A DNA stretch of 64,000 bases from Chloracidobacterium sp. (GCA_016712045.1 JADJRV010000039.1:62001-126000), one strand, 5' to 3'. Positions 18,574 through 28,472 are shown, numbered from the stretch's first letter. A program made the numbers and translations. Notes: generated by a model not told the origin, from the letters alone.

Positions 18574-19575
18574 ATGAAAAAACGAAATGTGGCATTGGCG
18601 ATCGGTGGTGCGGTCGGGGCGGCGGTCGCGGTCAAGCTGTTGACGCGTGCCGACACAGTCAACTGGGACGACGTGGCCGATCGGGTCATCCACTCCGACC
18701 ACTCGCATTTTGTAAATGTTGACGGTGCCCGTGTGCATTATCAGGAATTTGGCCTGCCGACGAAGCCGCCGCTCATCCTGATCCACGGCTACACGGCGTC
18801 GGTCTATGTCTGGAAAACGGTCGCACCGATGCTGGCCGACGCAGGTTTTCGCGTCATCGCGGTCGATCTGCTCGGGTTTGGATATTCGGAAAAACCGTCG
18901 TGGTTTGATTACTCGATCCAGGCACAGGCACGGATGATCTCACGGTTTATGGCCCGGATCGGGGTCGGGCGGGCGACGGTCGTAGGCAGTTCGTATGGCG
19001 GTGCGGTAGCGTTAAACCTGACGCTCGATTATTCGGAAATGGTCGAAAAGCTCGTCCTCGTCGATGCTGTCTGTAATGATGAACCAAAAGATCATCCGAT
19101 CCTGCGTCTCGCGGCTTTGCCCGGCGTGGGCGAAGCGCTAACGCCTTTTCTGATCGATTCTAAAAGGTTTCTCCGCATGCGAATGCAAGGCACGCTTGCC
19201 AAAGCCAACCACCACATGATCACGGACGAGCGTATCGATAATATCCGCCGTCCGCTGTTAGCCGCCGACGGCCACCACGCGGTGCTAGCCACCTCGCGCA
19301 ACTGGCACGCCGACCGACTCGAAGCCGATGCAAATCTCATCAACCAGCCGACGCTCATCATCTGGGGCGACTCGGACACGGTCATACCTATCAAGCACGG
19401 CTACACGCTGCATCGCGAGATCTTGAATTCCCGCTTTGTCATCCTTAAAGACTGCGGCCACGTCCCGCAAGAGGAAAAAAGCGAGTTATTTACCGACCTC
19501 GTCACCGAATTTTGCCGAGATCGCAAGGGCCGCATTGCCGCAAAAGACGGCGATGACGTGCGGATGGAAGCCTGA
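18574..19575 (+). CDS. Alpha/beta hydrolase
   Basis: A protein of 333 residues. An N-terminal hydrophobic stretch (about 6-22) may anchor it in the membrane. The hydrolase fold shows the oxyanion HGYTAS (residues 71-76), the nucleophile elbow GSSYGG with Ser 140, the acid in IWGDSDTVIP and the His in KDCGHVPQEE. The catalytic triad is complete. The substrate is unknown; the closest general type is the lipase / haloalkane dehalogenase-like group. Its TGA overlaps the ATG of the next gene, so the two are coupled. Confidence 0.9.
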   Translation: MKKRNVALAIGGAVGAAVAVKLLTRADTVNWDDVADRVIHSDHSHFVNVDGARVHYQEFGLPTKPPLILIHGYTASVYVWKTVAPMLADAGFRVIAVDLLGFGYSEKPSWFDYSIQAQARMISRFMARIGVGRATVVGSSYGGAVALNLTLDYSEMVEKLVLVDAVCNDEPKDHPILRLAALPGVGEALTPFLIDSKRFLRMRMQGTLAKANHHMITDERIDNIRRPLLAADGHHAVLATSRNWHADRLEADANLINQPTLIIWGDSDTVIPIKHGYTLHREILNSRFVILKDCGHVPQEEKSELFTDLVTEFCRDRKGRIAAKDGDDVRMEA

Positions 19576-20324
19576 TGAAAGCCACGGCCGCGGCATTATA
19601 TGGCAAAGGGGTTTTCACAACCGTCGCTATCCGCGACCGGCAGCCGTTCCTATGGGATAAGCATTGGAGGCGGTTGATTGATAATGCCAAAACTGTCGGG
19701 ATCGAACTCCCGGCATATTCGGAAGAACACTCGTTAAACCACCTCACCACTTCGATCGAAACGGATGGCATCGTCAACGGCCGGGCACGGCTCACATTTC
19801 TTGACGAAAGTCCAAGCCCTATTTGGCCGAGTGATTCTCCATCTAAAACAACCCTTCATATAATCACCGGCGATCTGCGTCCAGTGCCGGATGAGTTTCG
19901 ATTGACGGTTTCGCCGTACACCGTTAATTCACGTTCACCGCTCGCGGGTGTGAAATCGTGTAACTATCTTGAAAATCTATTGGCTATCGAAGAGGCAACG
20001 ACGCGCGGTTTTCACGAAGCCGCCCGCGTCAACGAACACGGACATATTACCAGCGGCTGTATGTCGAATATTTTCTGGCTAAAGGACGAGATGCTCTACA
20101 CGCCAACGCTTACGACCGGATGCTTGCCGGGAACGACGCGGGAATTTGTGTTGGAGAATCTGGACTGCCGAGAGGTGGAGGCTGCGATAGACGAGTTAGA
20201 AAAAGCCGACGCTATATTTCTTACATCTGCTGGTTTGGGCGTAACGCAGGTTGCGGAATACGAAGGCAAACCAATGCAAAGATCAGATCACCCGATCCTT
20301 AAATTGCTCGAATCCACGATTTGA
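19575..20324 (+). CDS. Class IV aminotransferase, aminodeoxychorismate lyase-like
   Basis: A PLP-dependent fold type IV protein of 249 residues. Landmarks are the N-terminal GKGVFTTVAIRDRQPFLWDKHWRRL, the PLP lysine in AGVKSCNYLENLLA, NEHGHITSGCMSNIFWLKD, and CLPGTTREFVLEN. The length and the HWRRL pattern suit 4-amino-4-deoxychorismate lyase (PabC) or a D-amino-acid / branched-chain aminotransferase. Sequence alone does not decide. It is translationally coupled to the upstream hydrolase. Confidence 0.88.
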   Translation: MKATAAALYGKGVFTTVAIRDRQPFLWDKHWRRLIDNAKTVGIELPAYSEEHSLNHLTTSIETDGIVNGRARLTFLDESPSPIWPSDSPSKTTLHIITGDLRPVPDEFRLTVSPYTVNSRSPLAGVKSCNYLENLLAIEEATTRGFHEAARVNEHGHITSGCMSNIFWLKDEMLYTPTLTTGCLPGTTREFVLENLDCREVEAAIDELEKADAIFLTSAGLGVTQVAEYEGKPMQRSDHPILKLLESTI

Positions 20325-20335
20325 AAACACAAAAA

Positions 20336-20377
20336 TACACGAAGAGCGCGAAATCATCTTTCGTCTGCCTTCGTGTA
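20336..20377. repeat. CACGAAG-word inverted repeat between convergent genes
   Basis: TACACGAAGAGCGCGAAA (20336-20353) faces TTTCGTCTGCCTTCGTGTA (20359-20377). It fills the gap between two convergent genes (20324 and 20398) and could fold as a terminator-like hairpin. Confidence 0.6.
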
Positions 20378-20397
20378 GATTCGTAATTTCCGGGTTG

Positions 20398-20625
20398 TTA
20401 CCCTGCGGTCTCGAAAAGTGCGAGGATCTGTTTGCCCTCGATCGAACGCGGGTCAATGGTACGCAGATGCTTGCGGCCCTGCATTTCCCATATCGCCGTT
20501 ACCGTTCCTTCTTTTTCAACCGCTTGATATGAAACGTCCTCGGTGTTAACCGGCGCTTCTGCGACCGGTGCGGCTGCCGGAGTTTCCTCTGGTGCCTCTG
20601 CGGCCTGTACTGCTTCTTCTGACAT
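20398..20625 (-). CDS. Small acidic protein of unknown function
   Basis: Seventy-five residues. The first half is a low-complexity Ala/Pro/Glu stretch (SEEAVQAAEAPEETPAAAP); the second half is a compact folded-looking segment (VTAIWEMQGRKHLRTIDPRSIEGKQILALFE). AGGAGA lies before the ATG. No signal peptide, so probably cytoplasmic. No family was recognised. It stands alone, convergent with the aminotransferase. Confidence 0.6.
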   Translation of the reverse strand: MSEEAVQAAEAPEETPAAAPVAEAPVNTEDVSYQAVEKEGTVTAIWEMQGRKHLRTIDPRSIEGKQILALFETAG

Positions 20626-20720
20626 TAAAACAAATTTCTCCTATCGATCTATTTCCTATTACAAACTGTTAATAGAAAGAGAATTCTACACACAGCGCCT
20701 TATTTTGTCGAGCCTTGCGG

Positions 20721-22275
20721 TCATTTCGTTCGTTTCAGTTCCAGCTCGTAAAACCACAGATCGTTGTTTGGCTGGTCGATCTTCATCTCATTTGCCTTAC
20801 CGTTCTTATCGATCACAAAGGTCACAAAACCGCGCGGAAAGTTGTAACCGGCGGACGGACGCCATTTGATCTGAAACGTGTCGAGGTGCCAGTGCTCGAG
20901 ATCGGCGACGTATCCCGGCGTTGGGATCATACGCATCACGAGCTTGCCGTTTTCCTCGGCAACAGTAATGTCGCCGTACATCTGGCTGTTAAATGTTCCG
21001 CCGTAGGATGAAACGGCGAGCGACGGTTTTGTATTTGGGATGCGGGCGGCATCGGCCTTTTTGATCTCCTCGGCAGCGGCGACCTTTCCGTCGGCAACTT
21101 GTTTGACGGCCTCGGCGTTGTAATCGCGTTTTGGAGCATCGACGAGCATATCGCGGATTTTCGACATCATTATCAGGAATGACGGCGATTCGTTGTTTGT
21201 CAGCACCACAAAACCGGCATTTTCCTCAGGTATAAGCACGGTGTAAGAGAGCATGCCGTCGAGTCCGCCGCTGTGATTGATGATCTTGCGGCCGTAGTAA
21301 TCGTATAAGAACCAGCCCATGCCGACGGCGTTAAAATGGCGGGTCGGGTTTGATCTTATTGCTCCTTCGGATAGCGGCATCATCATATTTGGCTGCCACA
21401 TTTGATTGGATTGTTCACTCGAAAAGATCTTTTTACCCTCAAACGTTCCGCGACCAAGTTGCAATCGTATCCAACGAGAAAGATCCGCGACCGAGGCATT
21501 GACGCCCACAGCACCGTAAGCTCCCTCGTAATTTGCACCTTTGATCTGCGGCAGCACACGCAAGCTTGCCGCCGGATTCGTTGTGCGGGCGAGCGACGTT
21601 GTCCGGCAGGGCGTTAATACTCGTTACCGAACGCGTCATACCGATCTGGTCCATGATCCGTTCTTTTACAAAGACGGGCCATGGTTTGCCCGACACCTTT
21701 TCGACGATCTTACCCGCCGCGACGAACATCAGGTTTTGGTAACCATAGCGGGTACGAAAGCTCGATACGGGCTTTAGATACTTAACGCGTTTGAGCATGT
21801 CGTCCATCGAGTAAGTCGTATTGAACCACAGCAGGTCGCCGCTAAATGTGTCGAGCCCGACGCGGTGTGTGACCAAATCGCGAACGGTCAATTCGCTTGT
21901 CACCCACGGGTCATACATCTGAAACTCGGGCAGGTATTTTGAGACCTTGTCGTTCCAACTGAGTTTTTTCTCATCGACAAGAATGGCAAGGCTCGCGGTC
22001 GTAAACGCCTTAGAGTTTGACGCGATCTCAAATATCGTGTTCTCATCCACCTTTTCCGGTTTACCAAGCTCGCGCAAACCATAGCCCTTTGCAAAAACGG
22101 TCTTGTCGTCTTTAACGATAGCGATCGCCATGCCCGGGCCGTGCCAGGTGTCCATTACGGTATTGGCGTAAGCGTCGATCTCTTTAAGCTTGTCATCGAG
22201 AGTCTGGGCGACGGCACCCAAATGAAGTACGAGAATAAGAACGAGAAAACCGGAAAGCTTTTTAATGTTTTTCAT
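20721..22275 (-). CDS. Secreted serine hydrolase with C-terminal DUF3471-like domain (one frameshift)
   Basis: Class C beta-lactamase-related hydrolase, about 510 residues when joined. The signal peptide starts at MKNIKKLSGF (22275). Motifs are the nucleophile SNSK in EIASNSKAFTTA, YQN in RYGYQNLMFVAAGKI, and HSGGLDGM for the third box. Near 21565 one base too many splits GGKLRVLPQIKG. The C-terminal 120 residues (SYGGTFNSQMYGDITVAEENGKLVM ...) match the beta-barrel that often follows this hydrolase domain. Likely a D-Ala-D-Ala or amino-acid esterase/peptidase of the periplasm; the exact substrate is unknown. Confidence 0.9.
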
Positions 22276-22377
22276 GCAATTGATCCTTGGCCCTGATGTA
22301 TTTTTCACAATAATAGCACGCCTATCGCCAAGTTTTTTCTTTCAAAACGCGGCAAATTCAGATATTCTTTTCGGCAC

Positions 22378-24165
22378 ATGTCACCAATTGCGATCACGCT
22401 AATACTGCTGCTCGTTGCGATCGTTTTGTTTGCGACCGAAAAGCTGCCTGTCGATGTCATCGGCATTATTCTCGTTATAGCGCTGATATTGACGCGTGTA
22501 TTGACGGTCGGCGAGGCGGTTGCCGGATTTGGCAACGATGTGATAATCACGATCGGCGGGCTGTTTATTCTCGTTGGCGGCCTGACCAAGACCGGCATGG
22601 TCGATGTCATAGGGCGGCGGATCGGGCGAATATCGGGTGATAATGAGTTTGTATTGACCGCTCTAATAATGGTGACGGCGGCAGTGTCCGCTTCGGTGCT
22701 CAAAAACACGACGACAGCGGCGATGTTTTTGCCGGTCGTCATCGGCCTCGCAGCCAGATCAAAGGTGCCGCCCTCCAAACTGCTGATGCCGCTTGCATTT
22801 GGAGCGATCCTCGGCGGCAGTTGTACTCTGATAGGTACGTCAACAAATCTAGCAGTTAGCGGTGCGATTACCCGTTATGGCCAAGAGCCGTTTTCTATGT
22901 TTGAGTTAGCACCGGTCGGCATTATTACATTTGCGGTCGGCATGCTCTATATGCTTTTTATCGGGCGTAAGATGCTGCCTAGCCGCGGCGGCGAGGCTTC
23001 ACTAACCGAGCAATATCAGATCCGTGACTACATATCAGAGCTGCTTGTCCTGCCCGATTCGGAACTGGTCGGAAAGACGCTCGAAGAGGCGAATATCAAC
23101 AATCTACTTGAGCTGAATGTGCTCGGTATCATCCGTGACGGCGAGCGGATCATTGCCCCGAGTTCTGACGAACGTATCCGCCGGCGTGATTCGCTGATCG
23201 TGGAGGGCAAGATAAGCGATATTCTGCGCGTAAAAGAAGAGATCGGGCTCGAGATCAAGGCCGATTTTATGCTCAATGATGTAGTGCTCGAGGATGATGA
23301 TGTCGAGCTTTTTGAGCTGATGGTGATGCGTGATTCGAGGTTTGTCGGCCACACGCTCAAGACGATGAAGTTTCGCCAGAGCTACGATCTGACCGTGCTT
23401 GCGGTCAATCGGCACGGCCAGACGTTTATAGAAAAACTGAGCGACCTCGAGCTTATCTTTGGCGATGTGCTGCTCGTTCAGGGCAAACGTACGTTGATCG
23501 ATCCGCTCGTTATCGACCGTGAGCTGATGCTGCTCGAAGACGTTTCGGCCAGCAGTATCCGAGTTGAAAAACGAAAGTGGGCAGTGGCGGCATTTGCCCT
23601 TTTCCTAACGCTTTCGCTGACAAAGGTCGTTGTTGGTTACGAGATACCGCTGGCCGTGTGTGTGCTTTTAGGCGTTATGGTACTGCTCGCGACCAAAACG
23701 GTTCGCTACTCGGAGATGTATGATCTCATCGATTTTCGCTTGCTCGTACTGATCGCCTGCATGATGAGCTTTGGCGTTGCGATGGAAAACACCAAAGCCG
23801 ATGTGTATCTTGCCGGACTGATCGAACAATATTTTGGGCAATTTGGCCCCACTGCTGTGCTTGCCGGATTCTTTTTGTTCACCGTTTTGCTGACCCAACC
23901 GATGTCGAATCAGGCAGCGGCTCTCGTCGTTCTGCCGGTCGCTATCAAAACAGCGGTCGCTCTGGGGCTCAATCCGCGTACGTTTATCATCGGCGTCACG
24001 TACGCGGCGTCATTCTCGTTCATTACGCCGCTCGAGCCAGCCTGTGTGCTGGTCTATACGCCGGGACGGTATCGGTTTATGGATTTTGTAAAGATCGGAA
24101 CGATCCTGACGATAATCGTTTTTGTTGTGTCGATCACCCTCGTGCCGGTGTTTTGGCCGCTCTAA
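22378..24165 (+). CDS. SLC13/DASS-type transporter with two TrkA-C domains
   Basis: A protein of 595 residues. The N-terminal membrane bundle (about 1-205) contains the family signature GSCTLIGTSTNLAVSG, and the second bundle (about 395-595) contains the pseudo-symmetric QPMSNQAAALVVLPVA. Between them are two RCK_C / TrkA-C regulatory domains (about 215-295 and 300-380; for example LVLPDSELVGKTLEEANI and RDSRFVGHTLKTMKF). The family moves dicarboxylates, sulfate or similar anions with Na+ or H+. The substrate cannot be assigned. It is divergent from the serine hydrolase. Confidence 0.93.
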   Translation: MSPIAITLILLLVAIVLFATEKLPVDVIGIILVIALILTRVLTVGEAVAGFGNDVIITIGGLFILVGGLTKTGMVDVIGRRIGRISGDNEFVLTALIMVTAAVSASVLKNTTTAAMFLPVVIGLAARSKVPPSKLLMPLAFGAILGGSCTLIGTSTNLAVSGAITRYGQEPFSMFELAPVGIITFAVGMLYMLFIGRKMLPSRGGEASLTEQYQIRDYISELLVLPDSELVGKTLEEANINNLLELNVLGIIRDGERIIAPSSDERIRRRDSLIVEGKISDILRVKEEIGLEIKADFMLNDVVLEDDDVELFELMVMRDSRFVGHTLKTMKFRQSYDLTVLAVNRHGQTFIEKLSDLELIFGDVLLVQGKRTLIDPLVIDRELMLLEDVSASSIRVEKRKWAVAAFALFLTLSLTKVVVGYEIPLAVCVLLGVMVLLATKTVRYSEMYDLIDFRLLVLIACMMSFGVAMENTKADVYLAGLIEQYFGQFGPTAVLAGFFLFTVLLTQPMSNQAAALVVLPVAIKTAVALGLNPRTFIIGVTYAASFSFITPLEPACVLVYTPGRYRFMDFVKIGTILTIIVFVVSITLVPVFWPL

Positions 24166-25214
24166 TGCCGGATCGATTTTGTGATCTCGCTTAAGCTGAG
24201 CCCACGTTTGATGATCATTATCATACCCACAGCCGTCCAAAAGAATATCCGGCCTCGGCGAATGATCGCCAACGTTACCCCAACGCCCGCGGCCAGCGCA
24301 ACCGTTTCGCCGATAAATTGAGCCCCAGCCTCGTCAACGCCGATCGTGAACGGTACAAGTTTGAAAAGAACAGTGATAAAACGGCTGATGGATTCGAGCA
24401 GAAACGCTGTCATGAGGCTCGGGCTGGCACCGGTCAGCCGGTAAAGAATATACGCTACCTCGACTATCCCGAGCACATGATAGGTCATTTCGAGTAAACA
24501 GATCGGTACAAAACGACCTGGAAAGTGACGGTAAAATCCATAGATCAGGTCTTCGAAACGCCGCACATCAAAACGCCACTTACCCAAAAGATTGTGCAGG
24601 ATGCCGTGTTTGTAAACCCAATTGCAGATCCAACTCGCAAAATGCCATTGGCGGATCACCATCGTTACGCCAAGCACGATAAGGACCGCGAGTGTGCCAA
24701 TGACGACGTTTAGCGTAAGAGCGACATTTTCATCTACCGCAAATCCACGCAGCAACATTGCCGCTCCGACGATCAAAAATAGCCCGGTCGTAAAGCTGTA
24801 AAAAAGATTTTCGGTAGCGACCGACGACAGGCCCGCAACCAGTGGGACGCGGCCACGGACCGAGATCGCCTTGGCCGTGCCGCTGGCAAAAAAGCCTAGC
24901 GGTATCGTGCTGCTCATCGCTTCGCCGATCATCATTGCGGGAACCGTGTCCTTTAGCGTTAGGGTATATGGCGGGTGAACGGTCAGTGTCCATGCGTATG
25001 CACGCGTTAACAGCCTCACAAAAAACAACGCCACGATGATCGCAAAACCGTCAAAACCAAACCGCTTGATGCCGTCCCATATCTCGTGAAACCCGATGGA
25101 GTAAATAAAATATGCAAACAGCGCAATGCCAAATATGGTCAGCACAAAGCCCAGGATATGTAGGCGTCTGATGCGTTTTGAGGTTGGCTTTTGTGTTTCG
25201 GTGGTCTCGTCCAA
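24162..25214 (-). CDS. Flippase-like membrane protein (lysylphosphatidylglycerol synthase TM family)
   Basis: A protein of 350 residues with about eight membrane segments, beginning after a basic cytoplasmic start (TSKRIRRLH). Conserved features of the LPG-synthase TM / UPF0104 family are the central LTRAYAW, the PLGFFASGTAKA loop, and the VPFTIGVDEAGAQF loop near the C-terminus. Family members without the C-terminal synthetase domain are thought to be lipid or hopanoid/glycolipid transport proteins. The stop overlaps the convergent SLC13 gene end by four bases. Confidence 0.85.
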   Translation of the reverse strand: MDETTETQKPTSKRIRRLHILGFVLTIFGIALFAYFIYSIGFHEIWDGIKRFGFDGFAIIVALFFVRLLTRAYAWTLTVHPPYTLTLKDTVPAMMIGEAMSSTIPLGFFASGTAKAISVRGRVPLVAGLSSVATENLFYSFTTGLFLIVGAAMLLRGFAVDENVALTLNVVIGTLAVLIVLGVTMVIRQWHFASWICNWVYKHGILHNLLGKWRFDVRRFEDLIYGFYRHFPGRFVPICLLEMTYHVLGIVEVAYILYRLTGASPSLMTAFLLESISRFITVLFKLVPFTIGVDEAGAQFIGETVALAAGVGVTLAIIRRGRIFFWTAVGMIMIIKRGLSLSEITKSIRH

Positions 25215-25297
25215 TGCTTTGCCTTTGTGCCCTGCGGTGGCTAAAATGGTATTTTAGCAAAACTTGAGTAACTAGATATTTTAAGGGAACCATAATT

Positions 25298-26476
25298 ATG
25301 ACCACAGCCGCAGGTGCCGCACTATCAAACGTAGGTTTGACCGTTTTATCCGAAGAAGAAGAATTGTTTCGCTCGTCCGTCCGCGAATTTGCCGAGGGCG
25401 AGGTTCGTCCTCGCGTCGAGCATATGGAACAGGCTGCAAAGCTTGACCCGGATCTTATCAAACAATGTTTCGAACTCGGTTTGATGGCAATCGAATCGCC
25501 TGAGGAATACGGTGGTGCCGGCTCAACCATTTTTAACGCGATCCTCGCGATCGAGGAACTTGCCCGCGTCGATGCGAGTGTGTCGGTTTTTGTCGACGTC
25601 CACAATACCCTAGTCACAAATGCCTTTATGCGGTGGGGCAGTGACGAACTAAAGAAGAAATACTTGACCCAAATGGCGACCGGCAAGGTCGGGGCTTACG
25701 CGTTGAGCGAAGCTGGTTCAGGCTCGGATGCGTTTGCCCTTTCAACTAAGGCCGCAGACAAGGGTGACTATTGGGAATTGACCGGACAAAAACTCTGGAT
25801 CACGAACGGCAACGAAGCCGAAATATTTATTGTTTTTGCAACCATCGACCTTTCCGCAGGATATAAGGGCATCACGGCATTTATCGTGGAGAAAGGGTTT
25901 GATGGTTTTACGGTCGGTAAAAAAGAGGACAAGCTCGGGATCCGAGCGTCATCGACGACCGAGCTAATTTTCGACGGTTGTAAAGTGCCTAAAGAAAACG
26001 TCCTGGGCGAGGTTGGTAAAGGCTACAAGGTCTCGATCGAAACGCTCAACGAGGGCCGCATTGGTATCGGAGCCCAAATGCTCGGTATCGCTCAGGGAGC
26101 GTACGAATGTGCTCTCAAATACACGCAGGAACGCGAACAGTTTGGCCAGTCGATCAATAGTTTTCAGGCGGTGCAGTTTCAGCTCGCCGAAATGGCTGTT
26201 GAGATCGAGGCGACACGCCTGCTCGTCTATAATGCCGCCCGTCTCAAGGACGCAGGTCTTCCGTTCCTGAAAGAAGCAGCGATGGCAAAGCTCTACTCCT
26301 CACGCTGTGCCGAGGCCGTTGCGTCCAAGGCCATCGAGCTCTACGGCGGCTATGGCTATGTCAAAGATTATCCGGTCGAAAAATACTGGCGTGATAGCAA
26401 GATCGGCTCGATCTACGAGGGCACGTCAAACATGCAACTACAGACCATCGCCAAGCTGATCATGAGCGGAAAGTGA
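25298..26476 (+). CDS. Acyl-CoA dehydrogenase
   Basis: FAD-dependent dehydrogenase of 392 residues that oxidises an acyl-CoA to the enoyl-CoA and passes electrons to ETF. Visible signatures are ALSEAGSGSDAFAL, KLWITNGNEAEIFIVFA, REQFGQSINSFQAVQFQLAEMA and the C-terminal SIYEGTSNMQLQ, with the catalytic Glu at about 374. Its position matches short- and branched-chain type enzymes. The ATG at 25298 follows AAGGGA. The stop overlaps the GTG of the GNAT gene, but that overlap may not be the true start. Confidence 0.95.
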   Translation: MTTAAGAALSNVGLTVLSEEEELFRSSVREFAEGEVRPRVEHMEQAAKLDPDLIKQCFELGLMAIESPEEYGGAGSTIFNAILAIEELARVDASVSVFVDVHNTLVTNAFMRWGSDELKKKYLTQMATGKVGAYALSEAGSGSDAFALSTKAADKGDYWELTGQKLWITNGNEAEIFIVFATIDLSAGYKGITAFIVEKGFDGFTVGKKEDKLGIRASSTTELIFDGCKVPKENVLGEVGKGYKVSIETLNEGRIGIGAQMLGIAQGAYECALKYTQEREQFGQSINSFQAVQFQLAEMAVEIEATRLLVYNAARLKDAGLPFLKEAAMAKLYSSRCAEAVASKAIELYGGYGYVKDYPVEKYWRDSKIGSIYEGTSNMQLQTIAKLIMSGK

Positions 26477-26484
26477 GACATTTA

Positions 26485-26508
26485 CCGCAGATGGACGCAG
26501 ATAAGCGG
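26485..26508. repeat. CGCAGAT-word repeat, single arm
   Basis: CCGCAGATGGACGCAGATAAGCGG lies at the acyl-CoA dehydrogenase / GNAT junction and overlaps the longer GNAT reading. The same word appears at 35922-35950, more than 9 kb away. Confidence 0.65.
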
Positions 26509-26514
26509 TTATCG

Positions 26515-27024
26515 GTGAATACGCCGAGCACCGAAGACGCAAAACTGTTGACCGATCTGTCGTACACGACATTTTGGGACGCGTTTGCACATCACCCAAA
26601 AAACGCTCCGGACGATCTCGATCACTATATGCGACAGGCGTTCAACCCAGAACAGATAGTAGCGGAACTGGCTGAACCAAATTCAATATTTCTTATTGCC
26701 GAGCTTAATGATAAGCCAGCCGGATACGCGAAGCTGGTCGTCGAAAGTCGCGAGGACGGCATCACGGCGACGCGACCTATCGAGCTATCACGGCTCTATT
26801 CGCATCAGGAATATCTCGGAAAAGGTGTCGGGCAAAATCTGATGGACGCATGCTTTGACCTGGCAAAGTCACTCGGTCACGACGTAATGTGGCTCGGCGT
26901 TTGGGAATACAACCCGCGGGCGCAGCGGTTTTACCAAAAAAACGGCTTTCGTGAGGTCGGCAAACATACCTTTCAACTCGGCTCTGACCCACAAACTGAC
27001 CTATTGATGCAGCGAAACCTTTAA
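26515..27024 (+). CDS. GNAT family N-acetyltransferase
   Basis: The acetyl-CoA site is SRLYSHQEYLGKGVGQNLM (pattern R/Q-x-x-G-x-G/A), followed by LGVWEYNPRAQRFYQKNGFREVG, typical of the fold. The frame can be opened at GTG 26473, overlapping the acyl-CoA dehydrogenase stop. But codons 5-13 are made of an intergenic repeat (CCGCAGATGGACGCAGATAAGCGG), so the GTG at 26515 (VNTPSTEDAKLL), giving 169 residues, is preferred. The acceptor is unknown; small-molecule or N-terminal acetylation are both possible. Confidence 0.85.
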   Translation: MNTPSTEDAKLLTDLSYTTFWDAFAHHPKNAPDDLDHYMRQAFNPEQIVAELAEPNSIFLIAELNDKPAGYAKLVVESREDGITATRPIELSRLYSHQEYLGKGVGQNLMDACFDLAKSLGHDVMWLGVWEYNPRAQRFYQKNGFREVGKHTFQLGSDPQTDLLMQRNL

Positions 27025-27030
27025 TCTCTA

Positions 27031-27411
27031 ATGATCACCCGGGCATTAGCTATTTGGTTCCTATTGATGCTGGTAGAGACGCTGCACGGCATTTTGCGAG
27101 GCCTATTGCTCGTCCCGTTGGTCGGCCCTATCCGAGCAAATCAGATTGGTGTGGCTGTCGGCTCGCTCCTCATTTTGCTGGTCACACTCTTTACGATCAA
27201 ATGGATCGGAGCTATCCGGACAAGCGAGTTGGTAAAAGTTGGTCTGATCTGGGTTCTTTTAACACTAGGTTTTGAGGTCGGGCTCGGCTATGCGTTTGGC
27301 GGCTGGGACAGAGTTTTAATGGACTATGACCCTCGCCATGGTGGCCTTATGCCGATCGGCCTGTTCATTATGTTTTTCTCGCCATTGATCGCTCGACGCG
27401 TCAGAGGTTGA
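27031..27411 (+). CDS. Small integral membrane protein
   Basis: A protein of 126 residues with four predicted membrane segments (about 4-26, 37-57, 68-88 and 104-121) and the loop sequence YAFGGWDRVLMDYDPRHGGLM between the last two. No family is assigned with confidence. It starts 7 bases after the GNAT stop and is probably in the same transcript. Confidence 0.7.
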   Translation: MITRALAIWFLLMLVETLHGILRGLLLVPLVGPIRANQIGVAVGSLLILLVTLFTIKWIGAIRTSELVKVGLIWVLLTLGFEVGLGYAFGGWDRVLMDYDPRHGGLMPIGLFIMFFSPLIARRVRG

Positions 27412-27449
27412 CTTGCTCTAATTATCAATAATGAGTTATTGTTGCATCT

Positions 27450-28472
27450 GTGAGATACATCAAAAACCCTCCTAATCCCTACAATAAATACTCTGCCGAA
27501 TATGTTGGCGAGCCGCCGCCGACAAAGCTTGAGATCTTTGAGGAAACTGCGACCAAGAAAATGATCACCAAGGCGTTCGCGTCAGATTGGGAAGGCGGGT
27601 GGCGTTACACGGTCAACTGCTATCGCGGATGCGTCCACGGCTGCACGTATTGTTTTGCCCGCCAGTATCACGAATATCTCGGCTATGGTGCCGGGACGGA
27701 TTTTGAGACCAAGATCGTCGTCAAGCCCAACGCCCCCCAGATCTTGCGGCAGGAGTTAAAGAAAACCCGCGACAAGATGCCGCACATTGATTTTTCGTTT
27801 GCGACCGATCCGTATCTGCCGCTTGAGGCAAGCTATGAGTTGACCCGCAAATGTCTGGAGGTTTGTGCTGAATTTCGGGTACCCGTCGGTGTAATTACAA
27901 AAGCGCCACTTGTGACGCGCGATATCGACATTCTTAAGAAATTAAAGTGCAGCGTTTTCTTTTCATTGCCGTTTCTTACAAAAGAAAAATCGAACCCATT
28001 CGAACCATACACGCCCGTACCCGAAGCCCGCTTTCGTGCAATGCGTGAGATAGCCGACGCGGGCATTCCGGTCGGTATCGGAATCGCACCGGTTATACCC
28101 GGTTATAACGAATCGAACATACCGGCCTTACTCGAACGTGCAAAAGAATCAGGAGCGACGCGAGCATTTATGTCCATGCTCCACCTCGACACCGATTCGA
28201 TCGAGGAATATTTTGTGCAAAAAATGCACGAGCGTTTTTCGCCAACCGCCGCCGCAAAGATCATAAACACAATGAAACGCGAACGCGGGGGCACGCTCCG
28301 TCACGCAACCTACAAGGACCGGATGACCGGAAAGACCGAGCAGTGGGAAGTAACAAAAAAACTATTCGAATTTCACGCAAAACGGCTCGGGTTTAATGCA
28401 GAAAAAATGCGGGATCAGCCAAAAGCTGAAACGGTCGCCCAAATTTTGCCGACCCAACCACGATTGTTCTGA
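27450..28472 (+). CDS. Radical SAM protein (SplB-like, PA0069/Rv2578c type)
   Basis: A protein of 340 residues with a GTG start (RYIKNPPNPYNKY). The 4Fe-4S/SAM site is the cysteine triad in CVHGCTYCFARQYH (Cx3Cx2C). Later conserved blocks are FATDPYLPLEASYELTRKCLE and GIAPVIPGYNESNIPALL. This matches the PA0069-type group of uncharacterised radical SAM proteins related to spore photoproduct lyase. The reaction is unknown; repair of nucleic acids is a guess from the relation to SplB. Confidence 0.88.
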   Translation: MRYIKNPPNPYNKYSAEYVGEPPPTKLEIFEETATKKMITKAFASDWEGGWRYTVNCYRGCVHGCTYCFARQYHEYLGYGAGTDFETKIVVKPNAPQILRQELKKTRDKMPHIDFSFATDPYLPLEASYELTRKCLEVCAEFRVPVGVITKAPLVTRDIDILKKLKCSVFFSLPFLTKEKSNPFEPYTPVPEARFRAMREIADAGIPVGIGIAPVIPGYNESNIPALLERAKESGATRAFMSMLHLDTDSIEEYFVQKMHERFSPTAAAKIINTMKRERGGTLRHATYKDRMTGKTEQWEVTKKLFEFHAKRLGFNAEKMRDQPKAETVAQILPTQPRLF

